A stretch of DNA of 64,000 bases from JAMQKA01 sp031569985 (GCF_031569985.1 NZ_JAMQKA010000012.1:1-64000); one strand, 5' to 3'; counted from the stretch's first letter, positions 8,870 to 17,525 are shown. The notes: generated by a model from the letters alone, not told the origin. Translations and numbers: made by a program.

Positions 8870-10519
8870 TTATTCAGCTTCCTTAGTATTTGCCATAACA
8901 ATACCAACACGCATTGGATTACTAAAAGCATTATTAGCGATCCGCTGAGCATAATTTTCTTTAATCGAACAAAGGTAATGTAACTCAATCTCTGCGCCTT
9001 TATAAGCAACCTCTATTTTTGATCCGATTTGATTATCTGAAATATAGAAGCTAAACGGCTTACATTTTTCCCAATCTATGCAACTCAATTTTTCTTGATT
9101 ATTCATTATAAATGAAACAAAGTCAGTTTCAGCCTTTTCTAAACCAGTACTTAAATTTATTTCCTTACCCTCAGTAAAAAAGTAATTATGATCTATTTTC
9201 TCAGCTCTTAAACAATCGCAGTGAGGAGTTAAACAGATAAAAAATTTGGTTTCATCATCAATTTCAGAATAAAAAACATCCCCAAATCTTATTATATCAT
9301 CCGTCTTTCGAATTACATTTAGTTTATTATATACAAGATTTAAAGTAGAAAGGCTTTCACTAAAATTACTATCACTTTTAAATTCTTCTAACTTGCCTAC
9401 TATACCATTCTCCGCTTTATATTTATTGAGGAATTTTAGTAGTTGCGGGTTTTCTTCTAATAAAAATGAAGAAGCTTGATCACGCCAAATTTCTCTTAAG
9501 AATTCATAAAAAGCTTCAACAGTGTCTTCCTCTGTATATTGATCATGATGATGAAAAAAAGCTAATTCATCGATTCCTTCTAATTCCTTTCCTATAAATG
9601 CAGAACTTTTCCTAAAAAGATTTCTTAACTCTAAACCAAGAAGAGTCAAGAAAATATTGTGCTCATTTAATAAAGAATCGGTGAAATTATCATATAGCCT
9701 ATCTTTATCAATATCTTTTTTAGCTCTAATTTTTATGACTGTTTGATTTATAAAAACGGTTTTTTCATCATCTTCTTCAGATATTCTTAAATCAAACTTA
9801 TTGTCCTCGATTTCATCACGTACTTCAGTTCTATTTAAATGATAGCCAAGTTCTAATATACCTTGATCAAAATCTGAGAAATGTTCTTCTATTAGATTCC
9901 GAAACTCCTCTATACCATCTTCAAATTTTTCATTCAAATACTTAACGAGATCTCCTTTTATGGAACCTCTTTTCTCTCTGTTATCTTTATATATAGCTAA
10001 TTCTTTTAATATAGGGCTTAGCTTCTCAATGACTTCGTCACTTACTAAACCTTTTTGATCTAAATTTTGTCGAAATTGTGCATTATCGAAGTTTTCTGTG
10101 TTATTACAAAAATAACCCAATATCTGATATACAACTTTCTCAAGAAGTTCCGGCTCTGGTATTTGTGTATAGATACAAATAAAATGTATGTTCTTTGCCT
10201 TTATAGCGGACTCTAGGATATTGAGGGCTGGAACATAATTAGGTTCATCTCCATCTAGTTGCCAATCAAGTATTATTAAATCTCTGTTATTTAGAATATA
10301 ATCGAGATCACCCTCCCAACTATCAGGTTGATATCGATAAATATCTAATGAACAATTTCTTTTCCTAAAGCTATTGTATAGTTCTGAAGGATTATCTAAA
10401 TCAGCGTCCTCCCCCTTCTCTTCAAAGGCCATTAAAGTTTTATCATCAATAAAAATGCCCGAGCTAATGGACTCCTTGACTATTCCTTTCGCTACTTCTG
10501 TAAATTCTCCTTCACTCAT
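8870..10519 (-). CDS. Receiver-like (response-regulator-type) N-terminal domain protein of the defence operon
   Basis: This 549-residue protein starts with a pattern like a CheY receiver. FIDD gives the acidic pair Asp25-Asp26, LIILDWQL places Asp85 as phosphoacceptor, and FICIYTQ carries Thr118 at the end of the next strand. The lysine usually found on strand 5 is not obvious, so phosphorylation is uncertain. Residues from about 150 to 549 are not recognised: acidic, mostly helical, with CLTPHCDCLRAEKI near residue 435. It lies between the kinase-like GHKL gene (5 bases) and the DUF3883 gene (3 bases). A relay from the 965-aa protein to this one is inferred. No DNA-binding domain was identified. 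Confidence 0.65.
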   Translation of the reverse strand: MSEGEFTEVAKGIVKESISSGIFIDDKTLMAFEEKGEDADLDNPSELYNSFRKRNCSLDIYRYQPDSWEGDLDYILNNRDLIILDWQLDGDEPNYVPALNILESAIKAKNIHFICIYTQIPEPELLEKVVYQILGYFCNNTENFDNAQFRQNLDQKGLVSDEVIEKLSPILKELAIYKDNREKRGSIKGDLVKYLNEKFEDGIEEFRNLIEEHFSDFDQGILELGYHLNRTEVRDEIEDNKFDLRISEEDDEKTVFINQTVIKIRAKKDIDKDRLYDNFTDSLLNEHNIFLTLLGLELRNLFRKSSAFIGKELEGIDELAFFHHHDQYTEEDTVEAFYEFLREIWRDQASSFLLEENPQLLKFLNKYKAENGIVGKLEEFKSDSNFSESLSTLNLVYNKLNVIRKTDDIIRFGDVFYSEIDDETKFFICLTPHCDCLRAEKIDHNYFFTEGKEINLSTGLEKAETDFVSFIMNNQEKLSCIDWEKCKPFSFYISDNQIGSKIEVAYKGAEIELHYLCSIKENYAQRIANNAFSNPMRVGIVMANTKEAE

Positions 10520-10524
10520 AACAA

Positions 10525-13422
10525 TTATTTTTCTTGTTTTTCAATAATGAAGCAAGCTCCATCTAGTTTATTAAATTTGGGATCGTTACTTGCCTCAATA
10601 TTAAAGCCAACGCTATTCAAAGTAGTTTTTGCTAAATAAAGTCCAATACCACGCCCCTTTGGTTTCCTTGTAAAAAACAATTTAAATATATCTCCATCCC
10701 GGACGTATATATCTTCAATTGGTTCTCCTGAATTCATAATCAACATCTTCCCATCTATATAGTCAAAATGAATTTTACGTTCTTCTGAAGATCGCAACCA
10801 ATAAATAGCATTATTGACAATATTAATAAATACAGGCTTTAGTATCGACTCATAGGTAAAATAGGTAGCTTTATCGAAGTCTTTGCTGCTTGTTATCTGA
10901 ATATTTTTTTCTTCAAGCTCTTTTCGATAAAAGCTTTTGATATAGTTTTTTATTTCTTCCCCGGATATGTCTTTTCGTACTCTGCCGGTAGTTCTGTAGA
11001 GAGGTGTAAGTAATTTGTAGTTGTCCTCCAGATGACTAAATAGACTACGTAAATTGTCATACAATCTTTGGCTATCCTCATCTTCTTTCAGCGAACCATC
11101 TAAATTTGAAATAATATTAGAAAGCCGAGCATAAGTAGCGTTAAATTGATGATCAATTATTTCTACAGCAATACCTAATTGAGCAAGCTCCTGTGTTTCT
11201 TCCCATCTTTCTTTTAACTGCTGATATTGCAATTTATAATAACCAACAAGAATATCTTCATTTACCCCAAGGGTTAGCTTATCGATATGATCGACTAATG
11301 GTTCAATTTTTTTCTTGGCTTCTTCTCTTCTTTCTTTAAAAAAGTTCTCAATGAGTTGTAAGTTTTTAGTTATTATTGCTGAATTTGGCTTAACTGGAGT
11401 TAAGCTTGAATAGTCTTCTTTGAACTGTTTTAACTCTTCCCTTTTCTGATTGTCAATTTCTTTTTTAAGCTTATCAAAAGTTTCTGAAAACTTAGACTTG
11501 TACTGCTCAATCGATTCCTTAAGGGAATCTTCATACTGGCTAACCTTTCGTTCAAATTCTTCGATCAGCTCTCTTTCTTTTAGTCTTTCTTGAGCTAAAG
11601 AAACTATATCTTCTGTTTTATTTAATATAGACTGATTGAACTCCTTATAATATTTTTCATACTCATATAACTTCTTTCGTTGATGATCCGTAGGTTCGAA
11701 ACGAACTGGCTCAGGTGGTGCTAAATTTCCTGCTTCAATTTTGCATTCTTCTATCTTTCTTAAAATCTGTTCAATCTCATCATATACTACAGTTGCTTGC
11801 TCAAGCTTTTTCTGTAATTGTCGGTTTAGATCTGATAATTTGTTCTCAACTGTATTTAAATCTTTTGGTAGCTGAGTTAGTTTTTTGGCAAACTCTTTTC
11901 TCTCTTTTTTTTCTCTTTCATGTTCAAGTTTCTCTTGTTCAATCTCTTCTTTCTGTGTTTCACGGAAATCTTCTTCTGCATCTGTGCCAAAATATTTTCT
12001 GGCCAGGTCATAAAAAAAGGCTTGTAAATCAGATTTGAACTCTTGATAAGCTTTGTTATTGATAAAACCTTCTCTCCCAGCTTTATCGCGTAGCGAACTA
12101 TTCGTTTCTCTGGATATTTCTATATATCCAAACATATTTCGATAACTAAAGTAATAGTAGCCAGCACTTTTAGAACGTCTTTCCTCCAATTTCAGAAAGT
12201 CATAGTCAGACCGCCCATAAGGTAGAACTCTAAATCCATCCCGATATATGTATAACCCACCATATAAATCTAATTTATCTCTGATGCTTCTATACTGTTC
12301 GTTATTTAAAGAACTCTTTGATTTGACTCCCTCCACATAGCCAAATTTCAACTCAAAGGGTCCATAAGGTGTTCCACCAGGAGGCCTATTTGCACGAAAT
12401 TGGTGTTCTATACTTTGATTATAGATTTTTACTTTTCCATCAAAAAGTCCATTCTCGTTAAACTTACCTTGTATTACATGATCGCAATTGCCAAAGTCTT
12501 CAGTATCAAAAAAATCTCTCGTCGAAATTACCTCATTAGGTATTTCATCATCATAAATAAAAAATTTCGTATCAAATGGGGTATCCTCTCTTTTCGTTTT
12601 AAAAACATTAGAGAGGCCACTTAAACAAGAAAAAATGAAATCAACTGTATCCTTTTCTTCATCTTCAGACTTGTCAAAGTTTTTAAGTAGCTCTAATTGG
12701 TCTATAGGATTTAATATTACAAATTTAGTCCCATGGGCATTTTCAATGTCGATAAGTGGTGATACAATTTCATTTTCAAAAAAAGAGGGGATGTCAATAG
12801 CTTTTATTCCATCATTTAATTCTTGAATCATTTCTGTATGTTCTTCCCACTTGTAGAAATCATCCGAATTCTCTGATGGTATGTTATCTTTAAAATCTGC
12901 TATTAAACTTGAAAATATAGAATCAAAGTTATCAGTCGAATTAATAGGTTTTAGTGGCAAGTCTATGTCTTCAACAAATAAATTATAGTTATCCAGAATT
13001 CGCCAATCAAAAAATAAGGCCTGCAGAGGATGGCCTATCTTTTTAGTAAGCATTATCATTTGAGAACCAAGGTAAGCAACAGAGAGTCGGCCAATTCCTT
13101 TTTCACCTGTTGGCAGGCGGGGTTTTTTCCATAAAGTTTTAGGACCTTTTTCAGGAAGCTGTCTTCTAACTTTAGAATCCGTACCCAGGACAATCCATTT
13201 TTCTAGAATATCCTTTTCAGACATCCCTTTTCCATCGTCAGAGATAACAAAAAAAGGGTCTTTAACATTTTTGTACTCAGAGAAATACAGATGAGCTTCT
13301 AAATTATCTCCATAAGCATCATAACCATTTTTCCAAAGCTCTGTTATAGCAGTAGGTAAATCTGCTATTTGGCCTTTTCCTAATAGATCAACTGCTCGTG
13401 CTTTCGTCCTAAAATGAGGCAT
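10525..13422 (-). CDS. Dual GHKL ATPase: MORC/Hsp90-like N-terminus, coiled coil, histidine-kinase-like C-terminus
   Basis: This 965-residue protein opens with a GHKL ATPase: N-box around ITELWKNGYDA (Glu28, Asn32, Asp35), the DDGKGM loop at 62-67 and GEKGIGRLS at 106-114. This resembles the MutL/MORC/Hsp90 type found in some restriction systems. Residues about 480-740 are a long charged coiled coil. The C-terminus looks like a sensor kinase: AVEIIDHQFNATYARL with His758, the N-box FINIVNNAIYWL near 865-876 and a second glycine loop KGRGIGLYLAK at 922-932. Two ATP-binding folds in one chain is unusual. It starts three bases after the methylase and precedes the receiver-like gene, suggesting ATP-driven sensing that licenses cleavage. 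Strongly AT-rich. Confidence 0.78.
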   Translation of the reverse strand: MPHFRTKARAVDLLGKGQIADLPTAITELWKNGYDAYGDNLEAHLYFSEYKNVKDPFFVISDDGKGMSEKDILEKWIVLGTDSKVRRQLPEKGPKTLWKKPRLPTGEKGIGRLSVAYLGSQMIMLTKKIGHPLQALFFDWRILDNYNLFVEDIDLPLKPINSTDNFDSIFSSLIADFKDNIPSENSDDFYKWEEHTEMIQELNDGIKAIDIPSFFENEIVSPLIDIENAHGTKFVILNPIDQLELLKNFDKSEDEEKDTVDFIFSCLSGLSNVFKTKREDTPFDTKFFIYDDEIPNEVISTRDFFDTEDFGNCDHVIQGKFNENGLFDGKVKIYNQSIEHQFRANRPPGGTPYGPFELKFGYVEGVKSKSSLNNEQYRSIRDKLDLYGGLYIYRDGFRVLPYGRSDYDFLKLEERRSKSAGYYYFSYRNMFGYIEISRETNSSLRDKAGREGFINNKAYQEFKSDLQAFFYDLARKYFGTDAEEDFRETQKEEIEQEKLEHEREKKERKEFAKKLTQLPKDLNTVENKLSDLNRQLQKKLEQATVVYDEIEQILRKIEECKIEAGNLAPPEPVRFEPTDHQRKKLYEYEKYYKEFNQSILNKTEDIVSLAQERLKERELIEEFERKVSQYEDSLKESIEQYKSKFSETFDKLKKEIDNQKREELKQFKEDYSSLTPVKPNSAIITKNLQLIENFFKERREEAKKKIEPLVDHIDKLTLGVNEDILVGYYKLQYQQLKERWEETQELAQLGIAVEIIDHQFNATYARLSNIISNLDGSLKEDEDSQRLYDNLRSLFSHLEDNYKLLTPLYRTTGRVRKDISGEEIKNYIKSFYRKELEEKNIQITSSKDFDKATYFTYESILKPVFINIVNNAIYWLRSSEERKIHFDYIDGKMLIMNSGEPIEDIYVRDGDIFKLFFTRKPKGRGIGLYLAKTTLNSVGFNIEASNDPKFNKLDGACFIIEKQEK

Positions 13423-13425
13423 CGT

Positions 13426-14487
13426 TTAATTACTATAGATTATAGCATTAGCTACTTTTTGAGCTAGCATCGGTGGGACTGCATTGCCAATCATTTTTGC
13501 TATATCATTTTGACTCTTAGAATGGAAAACATAATCCAACGGAAAAGACTGAAGAGTAGCTCCTTCTCGCAATGATATACCCCTATCTTGTTCTGGATGA
13601 GTATATCGTCCCGTTGAAGTATATCTAAATTTAGTAGTAATAGTTGGTGAGGGCCTATCCCAATGCATTCTTCCATACACATCGTAATGACCGTCATGGT
13701 TTCTGTAGCAATCTAGTTGAAGCTCCTCATCATCTGCCCAACTTAACCTTGAACCTCCATCTTTAGGAGTATTTTTGACTCTCTTCAAATTTAACGAGGA
13801 AAGATTAGCTACAGAATGCTGAAAATCTGAATCATCAGTATTCCCTGCTTCAACTTTAGGAAAGGTATTATAATCACCAATAGCCTCTTTAAGAGTCTTT
13901 ATTTCGTCCTTATTCTCTGTCGGTAAATGAATATCTTTTCTTACTCTCGTCGCAACCAACACATATCTTCTTCTATTCTGCGGGACTCCTAAGTATTTGG
14001 CATTGATCACATCTTCATCATATTCATACTGTTCGGCTGATAGAAAACATTTAAAATCCTTGAGCGGGCTCTCTTCCTTTTTTTCAATACCAGGTACATT
14101 TTCAATAAAAATAAAACCAGGTTTATAATACTCTACAAACTCTTGGAAATCCTCTAATAATAGCCTTGATGCCTTTGATTTAGTCTTATCAGTTTTCAAA
14201 TTGGTATAGTACTGACAAGGACTGCAACCTATAAATATCAGATTGTCATCATTTCTTTCTATCCCATAATCTTCAGAGAGGTATTCTTTATCTAGCTTGC
14301 TAATATCAGCTTCTAAAAAACTAGCTTCATTATTTTCTTCATAGGTCTTCTTGCAGGACCCATCTTTATCAATTCCAAGAATAACATCAATTCCTCCTTC
14401 TTCAAATCCACAAGTTACACCACCAGCGCCACAGAAAAAATCGACGGCCCTGAACTTATGATTTTTATCCCTTGAATTGGTGCCCAT
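13426..14487 (-). CDS. DNA (cytosine-5) methyltransferase of a restriction-modification-like system
   Basis: The 353-residue C5-cytosine methyltransferase has the motifs in canonical order. Motif I is DFFCGAGG (residues 16-23, AdoMet binding), motif IV is SPCQ with catalytic Cys91, and motif VI is ENV at 129-131. Motif VIII is QNRRR at 170-174, motif IX begins RPSPTIT, and motif X is GNAVPP near the C-terminus. The target recognition region lies between VIII and IX; its site cannot be read. It is the first gene of a tightly packed operon with the GHKL, receiver-like and DUF3883 genes, and vsr lies 147 bases upstream on the same strand. It should protect host DNA. AT-rich composition suggests acquisition. 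Confidence 0.93.
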   Translation of the reverse strand: MGTNSRDKNHKFRAVDFFCGAGGVTCGFEEGGIDVILGIDKDGSCKKTYEENNEASFLEADISKLDKEYLSEDYGIERNDDNLIFIGCSPCQYYTNLKTDKTKSKASRLLLEDFQEFVEYYKPGFIFIENVPGIEKKEESPLKDFKCFLSAEQYEYDEDVINAKYLGVPQNRRRYVLVATRVRKDIHLPTENKDEIKTLKEAIGDYNTFPKVEAGNTDDSDFQHSVANLSSLNLKRVKNTPKDGGSRLSWADDEELQLDCYRNHDGHYDVYGRMHWDRPSPTITTKFRYTSTGRYTHPEQDRGISLREGATLQSFPLDYVFHSKSQNDIAKMIGNAVPPMLAQKVANAIIYSN

Positions 14488-14634
14488 ACAAAATTTAATG
14501 CTTTATTTCTATAGCCAAACAATTATTAGGCTAAATATGCAGGAATATCTTGGAAAGCACAATTTTAAAAAAGCGACTGCACGCCAACGTATTATGAATT
14601 GCATATGCATATAAGGATAAAGGGTGAGGAGCAT

Positions 14635-15063
14635 TTAGCTTTTTCCTACCTCTTCTAACGTTTCCAATAAATCTACGAGTGCATTTTCTCTTTCTCTAGA
14701 CTTCAACTCACACCCCCAAACCACAATCACATTCCATCCCTCTTCCTCGAGCTCCTCAATATTTCTCTCATCCCGTTCCTTATTCCCATAAAGTTTTTCC
14801 TTCCACCACTCGGTACGAGTCTTGGGAATCTTAAAATATTTACAGTCTTCGTGGGCGTGCCAGAAGCAGCCGTGGACAAATATCACAGAATTATACTTGG
14901 GCAAAACCAAGTCCGGCTTGCCCGGCAGATCTTTCACATGCAACCGGTATCGAAATCCATTGGAATGCAGAAACTTGCGAACCAGCATTTCAGGCTTGGT
15001 ATCCTTGCCCTGAATCTGGCTCATATTATAACTGCGGGTTTCCGGTTCGTGGACGTCTGCCAT
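14635..15063 (-). CDS. vsr: Very short patch repair endonuclease (Vsr)
   Basis: The protein is 142 residues from the ATG at 15063; the GTG one codon upstream is a weaker choice. It has the Vsr core GKPDLVLPKY, VHGCFWHAH and KTRTEWWKEKL. Asp51, His64 and His69 fall at the positions used for catalysis in the Escherichia coli enzyme, and Cys66, His71 and Cys74 look like structural zinc ligands. Vsr nicks T:G mismatches left by deamination of 5-methylcytosine, which fits the adjacent cytosine methylase. Composition is less AT-rich than the operon downstream. It could instead act as a restriction nuclease in this cluster, but repair is the family default. Confidence 0.92.
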   Translation of the reverse strand: MADVHEPETRSYNMSQIQGKDTKPEMLVRKFLHSNGFRYRLHVKDLPGKPDLVLPKYNSVIFVHGCFWHAHEDCKYFKIPKTRTEWWKEKLYGNKERDERNIEELEEEGWNVIVVWGCELKSRERENALVDLLETLEEVGKS

Positions 15064-15168
15064 CACAAGTAATTATATTCGGTTTTGCAACCTGTAAAAC
15101 TAACAAAAATGAACTCGACTATTCCATTAATTTAAAGAGCATATACGTGTTGTGTGGTTGTTCCAGGT

Positions 15169-15325
15169 CTCTCAGTCATCCCGCACCGCGATGCGGGATC
15201 TCGTAGAGAACAGTAACGCTGGTTACGCCCAAAATCTATATCAAAGCTAATTGCCGCTGCGAGATCCTGAATCAAGTACAACTACGCCCACGGGCTTCGT
15301 AGCACAAGTTCAGGATGACTGAGAG
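15169..15325. repeat. Element with 13-bp perfect inverted ends beside the defence island
   Basis: The left end CTCTCAGTCATCC (15169-15181) is the exact reverse complement of GGATGACTGAGAG (15313-15325). Inside are a short palindrome (CCGCACCGCGATGCGG) and segments resembling GAGATCCTGAA-CAAGT and GTTCAGGATGA. Related fragments occur near 24730 and 33200-33345. No coding capacity. The rest of the gap from 15064 to 15593 holds nothing I recognise. Confidence 0.65.
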
Positions 15326-15593
15326 GCTTTAAAGAATTTTAGCCTTATTCACACGCACAATTCACGTAATTAATAGTCCTGTACCCGGCAAAAACCATTA
15401 TACCCTAAATTAATCAGCATGTCATTCTAGTCATGATAATCCCGCCTCACACCCTATAAACCCCGTTTCACCCCCACCTCACAAATGGGGGAATATTATT
15501 TTGTAAGGATTTGCTTTGAAAGCGGTCTAACAAGTGCACTAGCCAACTAGTGCACCTACAGAGTTATAATTCTAATTAAACATCAAGTTTGCT

Positions 15594-16289
15594 ATGATTA
15601 AATATTCATTAATACCCAATCACCTTACGGATAATCCCGATGATCACATGGCGATCGTGCAGGACCAAACGGCACGAGACATGGATGATATCATCGAGGA
15701 GATGGACTTTCGGGGTTCTACAGTAACCAAAGAGGATATCATTTCGGTGGTGGAGGGCTATCACGCCGTCATCGCCAAGTTCCTGGCGGACGGCGACCGC
15801 ATCAACACGCCGCTGTTCCGTACGAACGCTTCTATATCGGGTGTCTTTGAAGACGGCAGCGACGACTTCGACCGTGAGCGCCACTACGTGCGCCTCAACG
15901 TCAACCCGGGACCGCGCATTGGGGAGATCGCTGAAGAGCTGTCGGTGGAGAAGGTGGAGGCAAGCAAGATACAGCCGGTGCTGGTGACGTTCCGCGACTA
16001 TACCACCGAAAGCAAGAACGATACCGTCACGCCCGGGGAGCCCGCGGAGCTCAGGGGCAGCCACCTAAAGGTGGACCCGGAGGCGGACGACCAGGGCATC
16101 TTCTTCATCGCCTCTGACGGCACGGAGACCAAGGTGCAAACCATCATGCGCAACATGCCCTCCAACCTGATCTTTATGGTGCCGGAGGGCCTGGCCAGCG
16201 GGGAGTATGAGCTGGAGGTGCGGACGGTACCCCACGGTCAAAACGATATAAGAGCAGGTAAACTAGACGCAACATTAGTAGCGCCCTAA
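15594..16289 (+). CDS. HU/IHF-like DNA-binding protein with DUF4469 Ig-like C-terminal domain
   Basis: This 231-residue protein is typical of Bacteroidota-type genomes. Residues about 1-120 resemble the HU/IHF-like domain fused to DUF4469: an N-terminal strand MIKYSLIPNHLT, then the helix region VTKEDIISVVEGYHAVIAKF and a strand region with VRLNVNPGPRI. Residues about 130-230 form the DUF4469 Ig-like domain (TVTPGEPAELRGSHLKVDPE ... IFFIASDG ... GEYELEVRT). DNA binding is a family inference; no target is known. It is a single gene followed within 75 bases by a 22-bp degenerate tandem array, a possible binding platform. A weak hairpin (CTGCC-CTGACA-GGCAG) lies just after the stop, without a U tract. 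Confidence 0.85.
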   Translation: MIKYSLIPNHLTDNPDDHMAIVQDQTARDMDDIIEEMDFRGSTVTKEDIISVVEGYHAVIAKFLADGDRINTPLFRTNASISGVFEDGSDDFDRERHYVRLNVNPGPRIGEIAEELSVEKVEASKIQPVLVTFRDYTTESKNDTVTPGEPAELRGSHLKVDPEADDQGIFFIASDGTETKVQTIMRNMPSNLIFMVPEGLASGEYELEVRTVPHGQNDIRAGKLDATLVAP

Positions 16290-16362
16290 ATTGTTGTTCT
16301 CATAAGTGGCCTCTCTGCCCTGACAGGCAGGGTGGCCTTCCCTCCCCTTACTAGTAAAGAAG

Positions 16363-16561
16363 CTTGGGTGCACTACTCAAAGTGTCTGCACTAGACTACC
16401 AAATATCTCTGAGTGGACTACCAATAATGCTTGGGTAGGCTAGCAAGAACGCTTGAGCAGACTACCAAAGACGCTTGGGTGGACTACCAGCAATGCTTGA
16501 GTGGGTTACTCAATCGGTTTGAGTAGTCTGCCAGGAGCATCTGAGTGGGCCTCTCCCTGCG
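16363..16561. repeat. Degenerate 22-bp tandem repeat array, about nine units
   Basis: Units start at 16363, 16385, 16408, 16430, 16452, 16474, 16496, 16518 and 16540, so the period is 22 bp with one 23-bp step. The consensus is close to CTTGAGTGGACTACCAANAA. The clearest units are CTTGAGCAGACTACCAAAGA and CTTGGGTGGACTACCAGCAA. The period is not a multiple of three and there is no open frame through it, so it is not coding. Confidence 0.8.
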
Positions 16562-16654
16562 AAGTAGTAGCCCACTACCGGGCGTGTAGTAGTCTATGGG
16601 CAAAAAATCCATCACTTTGTCTACCGGTATACTGCTTGATGCACGTTTTTCATG

Positions 16655-17045
16655 GGTTAACCACAGAGTACACCGAGAACACAGAGAACCACGAAGGTAT
16701 TTCTTTTGTGATTTGGTGCGGTCCACTTGTCAAGTGGGCTGCACCTTTGATAAGTTTATTTTTGACGTTGAACCGTTGAAATGTTGAATTGTTGAATCGT
16801 TTAAAACCCGTGAACCCAATTTCATCCCCCCCCAAACAATCACACGTTAACACCTCAACACTTCAGCACATTAATATTAACCGCAAAGGATACGCAGAGA
16901 AGGCGCGGAGAACCGCCAAGGATTTCTATTCAGAATTCCGAATATGAATCCCCAACATTCAACATGCAACCTTCAACCTTCGACTTTTTGACCTTCGACC
17001 TTCTGACATTAATCTACATCTCAACTCTTCAACATCCAGCACAAT
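16655..17045 (+). repeat. Composite dispersed intergenic repeat, copy 1
   Basis: The order is GGTTAACCACAGAG, ACACAGAGAACCACGAAGG, the hairpin GGTGCGGTCCAC-TTGTCAA-GTGGGCTGCACC (16718-16748), GTTGAATTGTTGAATCGTTT, AAACCCGTGAACCCAATTTC, ACCGCAAAGGATACGCAGAG, CCCCAACATTCAACATGCAA and CTTCGACTTTTTGACCTTCG. The same blocks recur in the same order at 17526-17960 and 18841-19235 and inverted at 20695-21122. Bases 17046-17222 lead into the cold-shock gene and probably hold its leader. Confidence 0.75.
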
Positions 17046-17222
17046 GCCCTGGATGGCTAAATAATTGATAAAAGTGGATTTATTAGGCATCTCCCAAAAA
17101 AAACCTTATACTAGGTGTTATTTTCAATTTACCCACCTACAAAGTGTAATTTTGAAACGGTGCGTTAATGCAACTCTTCATCAGATAAGCCCATAGGTGA
17201 TATAAAACATACAATTTACGAT

Positions 17223-17438
17223 ATGCAACAAGGAAAAGTTAAGTTTTTCGATACACAAAAAGGATTTGGATTCATCAAGCCTGACGAGGGTGGAAAAGAT
17301 GTTTTCGTTCACAGAAACAACGTTGAAGGTCTTGGACCAAACCAAGGACTGGAAGACGATGAAAACGTTGAGTTTGAAGTTGAAGAAACTCCTAAAGGCC
17401 TAAGCGCTATTAACGTTACGAGCCTTGATTACAAATAG
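17223..17438 (+). CDS. Cold-shock domain protein (CspA family)
   Basis: This 71-residue single cold-shock domain binds single-stranded RNA or DNA. KGFGFIKP is the RNP1 motif and DVFVH the RNP2 motif on adjacent strands; the N-terminal VKFFDTQKGF is typical except for Phe in place of the usual Trp. It is nearly identical in architecture to the minus-strand paralogue at 24922-25137. The gene stands alone, preceded by about 160 bases of AT-rich leader (cold-shock leaders are often regulatory, though no defined fold was established) and followed by a strong terminator at 17461. Confidence 0.95.
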   Translation: MQQGKVKFFDTQKGFGFIKPDEGGKDVFVHRNNVEGLGPNQGLEDDENVEFEVEETPKGLSAINVTSLDYK

Positions 17439-17460
17439 TCTTACTGATATTGAAGACTTG

Positions 17461-17488
17461 GCCTGCCCTTTTCAGGGCGGGCTTTTTT
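17461..17488 (+). terminator. Rho-independent terminator of the cold-shock gene
   Basis: GCCTGCCC-TTTTCA-GGGCGGGC forms an eight-pair stem with one G-T pair, followed by seven T residues. It lies 22 bases after the stop codon. Confidence 0.9.
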
Positions 17489-17525
17489 TATGGCTGTGAT
17501 TTTCGCTTATAAACTGTCCACCTCC

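Noticed and set aside
8102..14487. Known DISARM or BREX system
   Set aside because: There is a C5 methylase but no helicase, phospholipase D or PglZ-type partner; the set does not match either system.
16363..16561. 22-bp tandem repeats as a possible CRISPR array
   Set aside because: The period is 22 bp with no separate unique spacers and no cas genes nearby; units are degenerate and contiguous.
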